From assembly GCA_019918135.1 (NCBI GenBank), contig WBZZ01005656.1, positions 63,501 through 127,500 on the forward strand: a stretch of 64,000 nt of DNA, written 5' to 3'. Below the pieces are notes generated by a model. It did not search any database, was not told the DNA's origin, and saw only the letters and a program-made list of their open reading frames with translations. Positions 45,390 to 54,097 of the stretch are shown piece by piece (the first letter of the stretch is position 1; each line of letters starts with the position of its first letter). This stretch comes from Paulinella micropora (taxonomy: Eukaryota > Cercozoa > Imbricatea > Euglyphida > Paulinellidae). A program made the translations under genes and the position numbers.

Positions 45390-46388
45390 TTACAAATCTA
45401 ATATTACCTTAGCCTTTTTTTCTCGCTTACTACTCCTGATATTCTCTGGTTGAATGTCTTCCCTCTTAAGTAATTCTTTTGTCTTTTTTTCTTTAATAAC
45501 TTCTTTGGTCTGCTCCTTCATATCTTTTTCTTCGTCAACGGGTTTATCAAAATCAGTTTTTAATAAATCACGGGGGCTTACCATCTCATCATTATTTAAT
45601 ATGATTTTAAACCCTTTCCTACCTTTGACTTTATAAATAATTTTGCTGAAAGTCTTTCCGCCCTTTGAAAAAACATTCCGTTTGTTTTCTTTTCTTACAT
45701 TATCGCCAACATTGAATTCATCAATTAAATTATCCCGAGTGATACTCTGTTTATTTTTATCTCTTCTAGCAAAGACATCCACAGGTTTGGCTTGAATTCC
45801 TCTATGAACTTTATGATTGTAAGCATTAACCAAGTCTTGAATATAACTTACCCAATCAAAATTTCTATTCGTTTCAAATAAAAGGTCTAACCACCTTCTA
45901 ATACTTCTTATAACTCTGTCAACTACAGCAAGTGCTCTGTGGTCTCCTACTTCAACCACATCGTGCTTAATTCCATTTTGAATAAAATATTCACGAGTAG
46001 CACCTTTATACTCTCCTCCGCTGTCGGTAGTAATTGACTTCGGTTTATAAGGTATAGACTTTAAAGCATAATAAACTTCTTGTGCGGTTTTATTTTTCAA
46101 TGGTTTTATTATTAAAAATCGGCTATGACAATCTATCCAAACAAGCATCCAAGCATAACCCTTATTTCCTTTTTTGTCTTTTATCTTACTCATATCCGCC
46201 AAGTCTAAGAAAACTTGGTCTAACGGCTTATCAACCCATATTGTATTCCATATTTTCGGGTTTTTCTTTTGGTGGTGTATTTCAAGGGCTTCTTCTTCTT
46301 TTGTCCTTTTTATTTCTTCTCCAGTTGGTGTGTCCTCAAGTTGGCTATCCGCATTCTGTGTATTAATAATTGTATGTTTATAGTCCAT
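45390..46388 (-). CDS. Polinton B retroviral-type integrase (rve)
   Basis: 332 aa from MDYKHTIINT (46388; GTATAAA precedes). Asp residues in VFLDLADMSK and TTDSGGEYKG, then Asp in LAVVDRVIRSIRRW at the usual Glu position, exactly as in A. C-terminal DEFNVGDNVRKENKRNVFSK. It looks intact and differs from A at few sites, so one of the copies moved recently or the gene is under strong constraint. Confidence 0.92.
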   Translation of the reverse strand: MDYKHTIINTQNADSQLEDTPTGEEIKRTKEEEALEIHHQKKNPKIWNTIWVDKPLDQVFLDLADMSKIKDKKGNKGYAWMLVWIDCHSRFLIIKPLKNKTAQEVYYALKSIPYKPKSITTDSGGEYKGATREYFIQNGIKHDVVEVGDHRALAVVDRVIRSIRRWLDLLFETNRNFDWVSYIQDLVNAYNHKVHRGIQAKPVDVFARRDKNKQSITRDNLIDEFNVGDNVRKENKRNVFSKGGKTFSKIIYKVKGRKGFKIILNNDEMVSPRDLLKTDFDKPVDEEKDMKEQTKEVIKEKKTKELLKREDIQPENIRSSKREKKAKVILDL

Positions 46389-46424
46389 TTTATACAAAAT
46401 AAGAAAATATTTTTTATATATATA

Positions 46425-46955
46425 ATGCCGACCGTAAAAGTCCTGAGAAAAGTGTTAGGTGAAGAAAAAAGGAGACGATGTCCAAAAATTAGCAAATTAA
46501 AAAAGGCTGAACTGCTTAAATTAATGGAACATTATGGAAAGATGGTATCGGAAAAGAAAAAGTTTAAGAAAACTACGAAACCACCGCCTAAGTTTAGACT
46601 AACAGAAAAAAAACAATCCGCTATTAAATCAACCAATGACATTGCATTAAGCGGAGATACAGAGAAAGAGATAGCAAAACTAAATGAAGATTTAATTGAA
46701 TATGATAATGATATTCTTGCTATCCGTTATGCGAAAGTAAGAAAGGGAACGAAGAAGGAAACTTTTGCAGAAATTGAAAAAATTAGAAATAGTTTTAGTA
46801 AAAGGCGAAATACCTTAATAGACAGAATTAAAGTGTTTGAAAAACAAGATGAAAGGTATTTAGAAGATATTAAATATCGTATGATTGATACAAGAAGAAT
46901 TAACAATAAATTAAAAAGTTTGCTTAAAAATTACATGAAAGATAAATGGGATTAA
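46425..46955 (+). CDS. Polinton B 176-aa basic protein, B only
   Basis: Starts MPTVKVLRKVLGEEKRRRCP directly after TATATATATA. KISKLKKAELLKLMEHYGK is a SAP-like helix pair, followed by a basic linker and long helices (EIEKIRNSFSKRRNTLIDRI, RRINNKLKSLLKNYM). DNA binding is likely. It replaces the DUF5754-like remnant that A has at this locus. Its stop overlaps the stop of the next, convergent gene (46952). Confidence 0.55.
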   Translation: MPTVKVLRKVLGEEKRRRCPKISKLKKAELLKLMEHYGKMVSEKKKFKKTTKPPPKFRLTEKKQSAIKSTNDIALSGDTEKEIAKLNEDLIEYDNDILAIRYAKVRKGTKKETFAEIEKIRNSFSKRRNTLIDRIKVFEKQDERYLEDIKYRMIDTRRINNKLKSLLKNYMKDKWD

Positions 46956-47464
46956 AACTTGAGAAAACATTTTTCAACATCATTATTATTTTTTTCTTTC
47001 TTAGCACCTGAAGATTGATTATAAACATTAACGGATATATTTGATTTTTTTCCTTTCCCTTTCTTAGGCTTGATTTCTTCTTCACTACTCTCACTTTCAC
47101 TTTCTTCACTTTCATCAGGCTGGGGCTCGGGTTTCTTCTTCGCTCTCTTAGTCTCCGCCTTCGCTCTTTTGATTTTCATTTTCGCCATCTTTTCTGCAAT
47201 TATATCAGTGAAATCAACCTCATCTTCACTCTCACTCTTCTCCTCGGGGCTATCATTATCATGTTCAGTAATAATATCCTTAGCCAAGTTCTTTTCTTCA
47301 ATTTGTTTTATTCGTTCCTCCATATCTTCGTCTTCTTGCTTTACAGCATTTCGGTATTGTGCTAATACATTTTTAGCATGCTCCATCTTTCGTTGTTTCG
47401 CTTTCGCTTTTATTCCTTCCACAGCACTACCCCAATTCTTACGACTTGCTTCAGCGGACGGCAT
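46952..47464 (-). CDS. Polinton B Lys/Glu-rich protein (170 aa)
   Basis: MPSAEASRKNWGSAVEGIKA, then KQRKMEHAKNVLAQYRNAVK (missing in A through a deletion), acidic SPEEKSESEDEVDFTDIIAE, basic KMKIKRAKAETKRAKKK, SEESESESSEEE and KPKKGKGKKSNISVNVYNQS. Probably disordered and nuclear. It is transcribed away from the fibre gene, sharing an 81-bp divergent promoter region that contains a palindrome. Confidence 0.65.
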   Translation of the reverse strand: MPSAEASRKNWGSAVEGIKAKAKQRKMEHAKNVLAQYRNAVKQEDEDMEERIKQIEEKNLAKDIITEHDNDSPEEKSESEDEVDFTDIIAEKMAKMKIKRAKAETKRAKKKPEPQPDESEESESESSEEEIKPKKGKGKKSNISVNVYNQSSGAKKEKNNNDVEKCFLKF

Positions 47465-47466
47465 AA

Positions 47467-47494
47467 TCTCAAATATTGTATTATATTTGAGATT
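47467..47494. repeat. palindrome in the divergent promoter
   Basis: Arms ATCTCAAATAT / ATATTTGAGAT with a 6-base loop, two bases from the start of the minus-strand gene. It is not present at the matching place in A (22963-23020). Confidence 0.85.
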
Positions 47495-47545
47495 GTATAC
47501 TAAGATGAATATATTTTAGTATTTTTTAATAATTATTAATATAAT

Positions 47546-50500
47546 ATGTCGCAATATAAATCACTCTTAGGCCTTAATGAGTTGGCGGTTGATAGTCTAG
47601 ACATAAAAAACTTAGACCTTACCAACACAAACATAGTGGGCTTATACACAGATAGGGTGCCAGAAGATGCTGACCCCGTAAATCTTTATTACACCGACGG
47701 ACGATTTGATGCGAGGTTGGCTTTAAAATCAACGACGGACTTAAAAGAAGGCACTAATCTATACTATACTGATGGTAGGTTTGATGCGCGACTAACTACT
47801 AAATCAACCACTAACCTAGCCGAAGGCACCAATTTATATTATACTAATGCTAGGTTTGACACTCAATTAGCAACAAAGAGCACAACCAACTTAACCGAAG
47901 GAACTAACTTATACTACACCACAGCAAGGGCTAATACAGATTTTGACACAAGGATAGCAACTAAATCAATAGATGCTTTAAGTGATGTAATCATAACAGG
48001 CACACCCGCCGATAACCAACTACTCATTTATAGCACAGGTCAATGGCGAAATGTTGCTTCACCTTTTCTTAGATTGGATGGCCTCACTATGATGTTTGGA
48101 GATTTGAATATGGGAAGTTTTAATGTAGTAAATGTCGGTAATGTTGATGGTATTGATGTTTCGGCTCTTGATAGTTCCGCTGTTAAACTAACAGGCGACC
48201 AAACAATAACTGGGAATAAAACATTTACTACTTATGTGGGTGTTAAAGACTCAAATCCATCAAACACTGGCAAGTTATTCTTTAATTACAACAATAATAT
48301 GGGCTCTATCTATTCGTCGGATGCGGGTGGAGCCACGGGCTATCCATTATCTTTTGTCGGTTCTTCTATACTTTTTGCTCCAACAACAGGTGGTGGAATG
48401 ACATTGACAAATAATGTTTTAAATTTTAACAGCACGACAGCAATCAGCGGACTGCCCGCGCCATTCTACGACGGCGATGCTTCAACGAAGGCTTACACCG
48501 ATACGAAACTGGCAAAGGACGGAACAACGGCTATGACGGGCAGTTTAAATATGGGAGGATTTAACATAACAAATGTTGGTAATGTTGATGGTATTGATGT
48601 ATCCACCCTTGATACCGCAGTCGTTAAACTAACAGGAGACCAAACCATAGCAGGAACCAAAACATTCAGCAACATAATAAATGCTAGTGCGGGGATTGAT
48701 ATGAAAAGCCAAAGTATAACAAATGTTAATCTTGTTGATGGTGTTGATGTTTCTACTCTTGATACTTCTGTCGTTAAACTAACAGGAGACCAAACCATAG
48801 CAGGGAATAAAAAATTTACTTCAACAATAGAAGTGCGGGGTGCTACTGCTCCAACCGCTTTTGATGGTATCGGTATTGCCTTTGATACGGCGACAAATAT
48901 AGGAGAGATTGTGGCACAAAAAATAGCAACCGCGGCCTATTATCCGATACAAATAACGGGTTCGTATGTTGATTTATATGCGGGTGATCATGTAATCGCG
49001 ACAGCAACTGGCACGACACTATCTTTAAACAATAGAAAAATTACAAATTTGGCCACACCAACAGCAACAACGGACGGAGCGACAAAAGGGTATGCGGATA
49101 CATTAGACGGGCAAAATGTGAAACTAACAGGAAACCAAACCATAGCAGGAATTAAGACATATAGCAGTGGTGTTGAAATAACGGGAAATTCAATAAATGC
49201 TACAACAAAGGGCACATTTATCGTTTTCAATTCTACCAGTAATATCGGGTCAATTGCTAGTTTGGATATGAAAACTGCAACATATTACAACTTTGAAATT
49301 TCTGCCAAAAAAATAAGTTTCATTATTGACGGGACGATTGTTGGTTGGGTAAATGCTTCTGGGCTAGATTGTAATAGTAGCAAAATAGCCAACCTTGGAA
49401 CTCCGACATTATCAACAGACGGAGCGACAAAAGGGTATGCTGACACATTGGACGGGCAAAATGTAAAACTATCAACAGACCAAACCATAACAGGAAGTAA
49501 AACATTCAACGGGGCGAGCACTACGATAAAATATCTAACTTTAACAAACAATGCTGATTTTAATAATCAAACTATCACTAATGGTGGAAATATAACATAT
49601 AATGGGGCGAGGATATTAAACCAAAATGGAGGAGATATATTCTTTTCACAGACATCAGGAAATTATCAGTATTTCTTATTTACTCTAAATACCGCTACAA
49701 GTGGAACCGCGAACCAACGAGGTTATGTATTTACGAATGTAGCATCTGATGTAAAAGGGGCGGGACTTTATATTTCAAAACTTTTGGATAATAAAAGTGC
49801 TTCGTCTGACATTGTCCGTTTTAACAATGCTGGCGGTATGCGGTTTTATGGTGCTTTGGATATGAATTCAAACAATATAACAAATGGAGGAACAATAACT
49901 GGAACGACAATTACTTCAACCGCGGGTATATCAACAACAACGGCAACCGCAAGCGGACTAATAACGGCAAATGCGGGGATTACATATACTGGCACACTAA
50001 CATCAGCAACAAATACAAGTGGAGCAAAAATAGGAGTTCAGGGAATAACAGACGGAACAAATGCAAAAGGAATATTTCTATGGGATACAACAAATACGAG
50101 TTGGGGAATTTATGCAGCATCTGGTGGAGCAAGCAAAAGTTTAGCAAATGGTACGGCAGTTTCAGGAAATGATTTTAGTTCGTATAGTTTTCGTTTTAGA
50201 GTGGCTAATGATGCTACGATGGGTTTTGTGTGGGAGAATTCAGCAGAGCAATTGTTAATGTCATTAAACGGGGCAAACGGGACTTTATGGACAAAAGGAT
50301 TGATTACGGCAAATGCGGGAATTACATACACAGGCACACTAACAACGGCATCAGCATCAACTAATGGGGCTAAAATAGCAATTCAAGGACAAACAGACGG
50401 GACGAATGCGAGAGGAATATTTGTATGGGACATCGGAGATTCAAACTGGGGGATTTATATGAGCCAGTCTGGGAATAATAAATCATTAAGTGGAGGAACA

Positions 50501-51109
50501 GCACCAGCAGCAGGAGGTGGAGGATTAACTTCTTATTATATTAGATTTAGAGTAAATGGTTCTTCAACGAGTGGTTTCATATGGGAGAATAATTCAAATA
50601 CTGCTTTAATGTCATTAAGAGCAAGCGATGGACAATTATGGGTATTGTCTAATCCAATTCAATATTCAGACAAGAGAAAAAAAGAAGATATAAAGGAATG
50701 TTTAGGCTTAGATTTTATTAATAAGTTAAATCCAGTCTGCTATCGTATGATTGATGACAACAAGAAATGTAGGACTGGCTTAATAGCACAAGAATTAGAA
50801 GACATACTAACAGAAATGGATATGCTAGATTTTGGCGGTTTTATAAAAGAAACAATTATGGTTCCCTGCCCAAAGCAAAGAGCGGAATACGAATTGAAAG
50901 GTGTGAGTGTTAAGCCAGAAGATGTTAAATGTATTGATAGTGGTGATGTCGGTTATGGCATAGGTTATTCCGAGTTTATCGCACCATTAATTAAGGCCGT
51001 TCAACAATTATCAGATAATCTCGGACATGTCCGAGATAGGGTAGTTAATTTAGAAAAAGAAAATAAAAATCTCATGAATATACTACAAGAAATTAGAGAA
51101 AATGGCTAA
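47546..51109 (+). CDS. Polinton B long fibre with complete Peptidase_S74 domain
   Basis: 1187 aa. The N-terminus has four phage-fibre units of the form STTNLAEGTNLYYTNARFDT, more than in A. The shaft shares blocks VGNVDGIDVSALD and KLTGDQTITGNKTF. The C-terminus: YSDKRKKEDIKECLGLDFIN, CRTGLIAQELEDILTEMDML, GYSEFIAPLIKAVQQLSDNL and a final coiled coil LEKENKNLMNILQEIREN, i.e. a whole S74 chaperone. A 20-bp palindrome at 51018-51037 encodes NLGHVRD inside it. Likely receptor-binding spike. The stop overlaps the next ORF. Confidence 0.85.
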   Translation: MSQYKSLLGLNELAVDSLDIKNLDLTNTNIVGLYTDRVPEDADPVNLYYTDGRFDARLALKSTTDLKEGTNLYYTDGRFDARLTTKSTTNLAEGTNLYYTNARFDTQLATKSTTNLTEGTNLYYTTARANTDFDTRIATKSIDALSDVIITGTPADNQLLIYSTGQWRNVASPFLRLDGLTMMFGDLNMGSFNVVNVGNVDGIDVSALDSSAVKLTGDQTITGNKTFTTYVGVKDSNPSNTGKLFFNYNNNMGSIYSSDAGGATGYPLSFVGSSILFAPTTGGGMTLTNNVLNFNSTTAISGLPAPFYDGDASTKAYTDTKLAKDGTTAMTGSLNMGGFNITNVGNVDGIDVSTLDTAVVKLTGDQTIAGTKTFSNIINASAGIDMKSQSITNVNLVDGVDVSTLDTSVVKLTGDQTIAGNKKFTSTIEVRGATAPTAFDGIGIAFDTATNIGEIVAQKIATAAYYPIQITGSYVDLYAGDHVIATATGTTLSLNNRKITNLATPTATTDGATKGYADTLDGQNVKLTGNQTIAGIKTYSSGVEITGNSINATTKGTFIVFNSTSNIGSIASLDMKTATYYNFEISAKKISFIIDGTIVGWVNASGLDCNSSKIANLGTPTLSTDGATKGYADTLDGQNVKLSTDQTITGSKTFNGASTTIKYLTLTNNADFNNQTITNGGNITYNGARILNQNGGDIFFSQTSGNYQYFLFTLNTATSGTANQRGYVFTNVASDVKGAGLYISKLLDNKSASSDIVRFNNAGGMRFYGALDMNSNNITNGGTITGTTITSTAGISTTTATASGLITANAGITYTGTLTSATNTSGAKIGVQGITDGTNAKGIFLWDTTNTSWGIYAASGGASKSLANGTAVSGNDFSSYSFRFRVANDATMGFVWENSAEQLLMSLNGANGTLWTKGLITANAGITYTGTLTTASASTNGAKIAIQGQTDGTNARGIFVWDIGDSNWGIYMSQSGNNKSLSGGTAPAAGGGGLTSYYIRFRVNGSSTSGFIWENNSNTALMSLRASDGQLWVLSNPIQYSDKRKKEDIKECLGLDFINKLNPVCYRMIDDNKKCRTGLIAQELEDILTEMDMLDFGGFIKETIMVPCPKQRAEYELKGVSVKPEDVKCIDSGDVGYGIGYSEFIAPLIKAVQQLSDNLGHVRDRVVNLEKENKNLMNILQEIRENG
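51018..51037. repeat. palindrome ATCTCGGACATGTCCGAGAT inside the fibre gene
   Basis: Perfect 20-bp palindrome in frame in the coding sequence. An identical copy lies 120 bp downstream at 51157-51176 in the next gene, also in frame and read as the same peptide NLGHVRDR. Confidence 0.9.
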
Positions 51110-51473
51110 TAATACAACCAGACTTCACAGACCCCCACCTATTATGGATATGGATAATCTCGGACATGTCCGAGATAGGGAACTAACTCCCGAGTTAAAA
51201 TCCCGTGTTCTTGAAGTAGAACTAAAGACTGAGGAAAAAAAAGTAGAGCACGAATTAGAGGATAACTGGTCGTGCTGTTGTATGAAAAATAGACCAACCG
51301 ACAGCCGACTTATTAAATACTTATTTCAAATGGGTATCATTATATCCATCATCACCCTTTGTATCGTAAGGCTATCTGAAAAGAACTTACCTTGTGAGGT
51401 TGCTAATACTTATGTCGGTATTTTAACACTTTTGATTGGGATATGCCTTCCATCGCCTTCTTCAAAGAAATGA
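51102..51473 (+). CDS. Polinton B two-helix membrane protein, B only
   Basis: 123 aa. The N-terminus is soluble with the palindrome-encoded NLGHVRDR, then a Cys cluster (WSCCCMKN), then helix YLFQMGIIISIITLCIVRLS and helix VGILTLLIGICLPSPSSKK. This QxxI..I.IFCIxxL...YxGLLTLIxGxxxPxP layout recurs in giant viruses and phages, recalled from memory. It may be a virion membrane or exit factor (inference). Overlaps the fibre stop by 8 bp. Confidence 0.6.
   Translation: MANNTTRLHRPPPIMDMDNLGHVRDRELTPELKSRVLEVELKTEEKKVEHELEDNWSCCCMKNRPTDSRLIKYLFQMGIIISIITLCIVRLSEKNLPCEVANTYVGILTLLIGICLPSPSSKK
51157..51176. repeat. second identical palindrome copy
   Basis: ATCTCGGACATGTCCGAGAT, as at 51018. Confidence 0.9.
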
Positions 51474-51749
51474 ACACTCGTATAAGTGTATTTTATACCA
51501 CATATCATCCAATGTTGAATTTTCATTAAAATTCAACATATAGCACATTAAAGGCAGGGCTTCTTCATCAAAACTAATACACCAATCTGACATGGGCTTA
51601 TACACACATTTAAATTTAGTATCTATACCTTTTTGAATACAATAAACACAACTTATATTCTTTTTTTCACTTATCCGTGAGTAAAAGTCGCAGACAGTCC
51701 TAGAAAATATTTTGATTATTAAAAAGTTTATCATGAGTAGTATAATCAT
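51462..51749 (-). CDS. Polinton B Cys-rich secreted protein
   Basis: The start is either 51749 or 51734 (MINFLIIKIFSRTVCDFYS); both give a hydrophobic signal. Cysteines in SCVYCIQKGIDTKFKCVY, DWCISFDEE, LMCY and YECSFL match A. A 28-bp palindrome (51512-51539) inserts YMLNFNENSTLDD relative to A's ALPLMCAGDNRWY. Probably a small disulfide-bonded secreted or virion-surface protein. Its 5' end overlaps that of the next, divergent gene. Confidence 0.6.
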   Translation of the reverse strand: MIILLMINFLIIKIFSRTVCDFYSRISEKKNISCVYCIQKGIDTKFKCVYKPMSDWCISFDEEALPLMCYMLNFNENSTLDDMWYKIHLYECSFL

Positions 51750-52113
51750 GGCAACTGAATATAAATATCAGCGGATTATTTTTCTGAGCAATGATTTTGC
51801 TGGAGGAAGCAAAACATTTAATAAAAATATTCAAATGTCATTCACACCCACCAAAATGAATGTTAAGTTTATCCACTATATGAACGACCAGACCGAAACC
51901 AAAACCAGAATTCTTTACATGGATAGAATTGGAATTATTGGAACATTTGCGGACAGCACTACAGCAAACATTTCAAATCTCGGTTATAATTTGGGTGTCG
52001 TCGGATGGACGGACGGACAATATACATTTAAAGTCCTTGAAACCGACAGCGGAAATATTGACACAGGAAATTTAGCGGGGCGAATTGTTGTGTGCCTAGA
52101 GTTTCTTGCTTAA
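51748..52113 (+). CDS. Conserved 121-aa polinton protein, B copy
   Basis: MATEYKYQRIIFLSNDFAGG..., nearly identical to 27630-27992. ATG at 51748 is chosen by alignment; an in-frame ATG at 51733 is possible. Probably structural, see the A copy. After the stop, AAGTCTAATTTT / AAAATTTGACTT form a hairpin (52114-52138) before the ATPase. Confidence 0.65.
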   Translation: MATEYKYQRIIFLSNDFAGGSKTFNKNIQMSFTPTKMNVKFIHYMNDQTETKTRILYMDRIGIIGTFADSTTANISNLGYNLGVVGWTDGQYTFKVLETDSGNIDTGNLAGRIVVCLEFLA

Positions 52114-52151
52114 GTCTAATTTTTAAGAAAATTTGACTTATGATATATAAG

Positions 52152-52970
52152 ATGGAAAAAATCAATAGCATTAAGGTGAAGCCAGTAAAACAAGAGGGTG
52201 ATGGAAATAAAAAAGCCAAGGGCTATAAATTATTCAATGAGCCGTATGCTAACATATTTCTACTTGCCCGTAAGAAGAGCAGTAAAACGACAGCACTATT
52301 TGAAATACTGAAACGGACAACAGACAAAAAAACCCGTATTGTCATTATCGCTTCAACAATTCACAAGGACTACATTTATAAAGCAATGGTAAAGCACTTT
52401 AAGAACAGAGGCAACCCGATGGCGGTATATACCTTTCTCAAATCAGACGGGGTGAATGTGATAGACTATGAACTAGACAAACTGAACAGGCAGGATGAAG
52501 AGCACGAAGGAGAAGTAAAACAGGATGATAAAGAACCGATGGAGAAACCACAATTTCTTTATTTCGGAAAAGAAAAGAAACAGACAAATGAAGCACCGAA
52601 AGAAAGACCAAGTAAGTATATTTCGCCAGAGGTTGTTTTTGTTTTGGATGATTTAGGAAGTGGATTAAGAGACAAGTCCGTAAGCGATTTGTTAAAAAAG
52701 AATAGGCACTATAAATCAAAGGTGATTATGTCTAGTCAGTATCTGAACGACCTACGGCCAGAAGCCATAAAGCAGTTAGATTATTTATTAATCTTTCCAG
52801 CCCAATCTCAGGACAAAATGGAACTCGTGTATAAACACTTAGACTTATCTTTTGATTTTGATTACTTTCTTCAAAAGTATCACGAGGCGACGAAAGAGAG
52901 ATTTAATTTTCTTTATGTTTCAAGTGTTGATGATGAGTTAAGAAAAAACTTTGCTTACAGATTAAAATAA
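52152..52970 (+). CDS. Polinton B packaging ATPase with altered Walker A
   Basis: 272 aa from MEKINSIKVKP (GATATATAAG precedes). Very close to A, but the P-loop reads ARKKSSKTTALFEIL: the Gly before the invariant Lys-Thr is Ser. Walker B VVFVLDDLGSGL is unchanged. That Gly is nearly universal, so ATP binding may be impaired. A single G-to-A change (GGT to AGT) explains it. All other positions look constrained. Confidence 0.9.
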   Translation: MEKINSIKVKPVKQEGDGNKKAKGYKLFNEPYANIFLLARKKSSKTTALFEILKRTTDKKTRIVIIASTIHKDYIYKAMVKHFKNRGNPMAVYTFLKSDGVNVIDYELDKLNRQDEEHEGEVKQDDKEPMEKPQFLYFGKEKKQTNEAPKERPSKYISPEVVFVLDDLGSGLRDKSVSDLLKKNRHYKSKVIMSSQYLNDLRPEAIKQLDYLLIFPAQSQDKMELVYKHLDLSFDFDYFLQKYHEATKERFNFLYVSSVDDELRKNFAYRLK

Positions 52971-53006
52971 TATTTTTAGAATTAATAAATATTTTTTCAT
53001 AGTATA

Positions 53007-53336
53007 ATGGTAGTTAAAACAACTCGTGTTGAAGTCATTCCAACAATCGGCAAACGAACTATTAACTCAAGCACAATGGCTGGAGGTAAGAAAGTATCTC
53101 GTCGCAATAAGAAGCAAGGAGGCAAGGGGCAGGCTGGCGGTAAAATTAACTGGGCAAAGGTTGGGAAAACGGCTTTGGCTGTTAATAAATTCCTTCGTGA
53201 TAACAAAGTAATTTCTAGAACTGCGGGACCCTTAAGCAGTATTGGAGTTCCTTATGCTGGGTCTGTCCAAGCCACCGCTTCAAAACTCGGATATGGCAAG
53301 AGAAAGCAGAGAGGATGCGGTGCCCTTAAATTCTAA
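53007..53336 (+). CDS. Polinton B small basic core/minor capsid protein
   Basis: 109 aa. MVVKTTRVEVIPTIGKRTIN, then TMAGGKKVSRRNKK with the candidate adenain site MAGG|K, INWAKVGKTALAVNKFLRDN, ISRTAGPLSSIGVPYAG and tail GYGKRKQRGCGALKF. Same architecture as A, with variable spacing only in the basic linker. Confidence 0.6.
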   Translation: MVVKTTRVEVIPTIGKRTINSSTMAGGKKVSRRNKKQGGKGQAGGKINWAKVGKTALAVNKFLRDNKVISRTAGPLSSIGVPYAGSVQATASKLGYGKRKQRGCGALKF

Positions 53337-53613
53337 AAAAATAATTTGATATAACACAGAAATATTTTTTTGTTGATATAGTATTTTTGATTTAAATAAT
53401 GAAATCAAAAATTGTCGCTAAGACTAAAAATGTGAAAAGGGCAAAAGTCCGTCCGCCGCGGGTTTATAGAAATAAAAGCGGGAAGCCGTATATTATCCAG
53501 AAGGGTAAAAAATATTATCTTAATTTTGGCAAGAAAACAAATGATATGAGCACACTTCAAATTGTTAAACTTTTTATGAAATACTTAAGCAGACCGAGGA
53601 CGACTAAGAGGAA

Positions 53614-53674
53614 ATCTCCGACGCGTCGGAGATTGGAGACAAAGAAGGAAGAAAATCTCCGACGTGTCGGAGAT
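53614..53674. repeat. two in-frame palindromes in the coiled-coil gene
   Basis: ATCTCCGACGCGTCGGAGAT (53614-53633) and ATCTCCGACGTGTCGGAGAT (53655-53674). In A the same place reads RPKAKRARTKKEDLRKVQ without them. Confidence 0.9.
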
Positions 53675-54077
53675 ATGAGAAAAGTCCAGAGTCTGTCTGA
53701 GATTGAGCAGAATACGAGAACAGCCATTAATGACCACTTAGACAAACTCAGGAAGGAGAAATACGAAAAGATTGATGAGATAGACCAAAAAGAGAAAAAA
53801 GCACAGGCGGATGCTGAAGAAGAAAAGAAGAGGCAAGAAAGAAAAGACATAGCCGATGCTAAGGAAAGGCAGGATGAGTTAGCAAGGATACACCGCAATG
53901 AACTATCCGATATCAAGGAACGACAAGAACAAAAAGACAGAGAACTAAGAAGGGAGCAAAAACTCATATAGGATTTACAATACGAACAGCAAAGGAACCA
54001 AAGATTGGCTATTATGCCACCGCCACAGCAGTATCAATATATCATGCCACAACAACAGGGACAACCACAAGCCCCAT

Positions 54078-54097
54078 ATCTCCAACACGTTGGAGAT
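54078..54097. repeat. palindrome ATCTCCAACACGTTGGAGAT
   Basis: Identical to the Polinton A palindrome at 7119-7138. Here it is read in frame as YLQHVGD. Confidence 0.9.
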
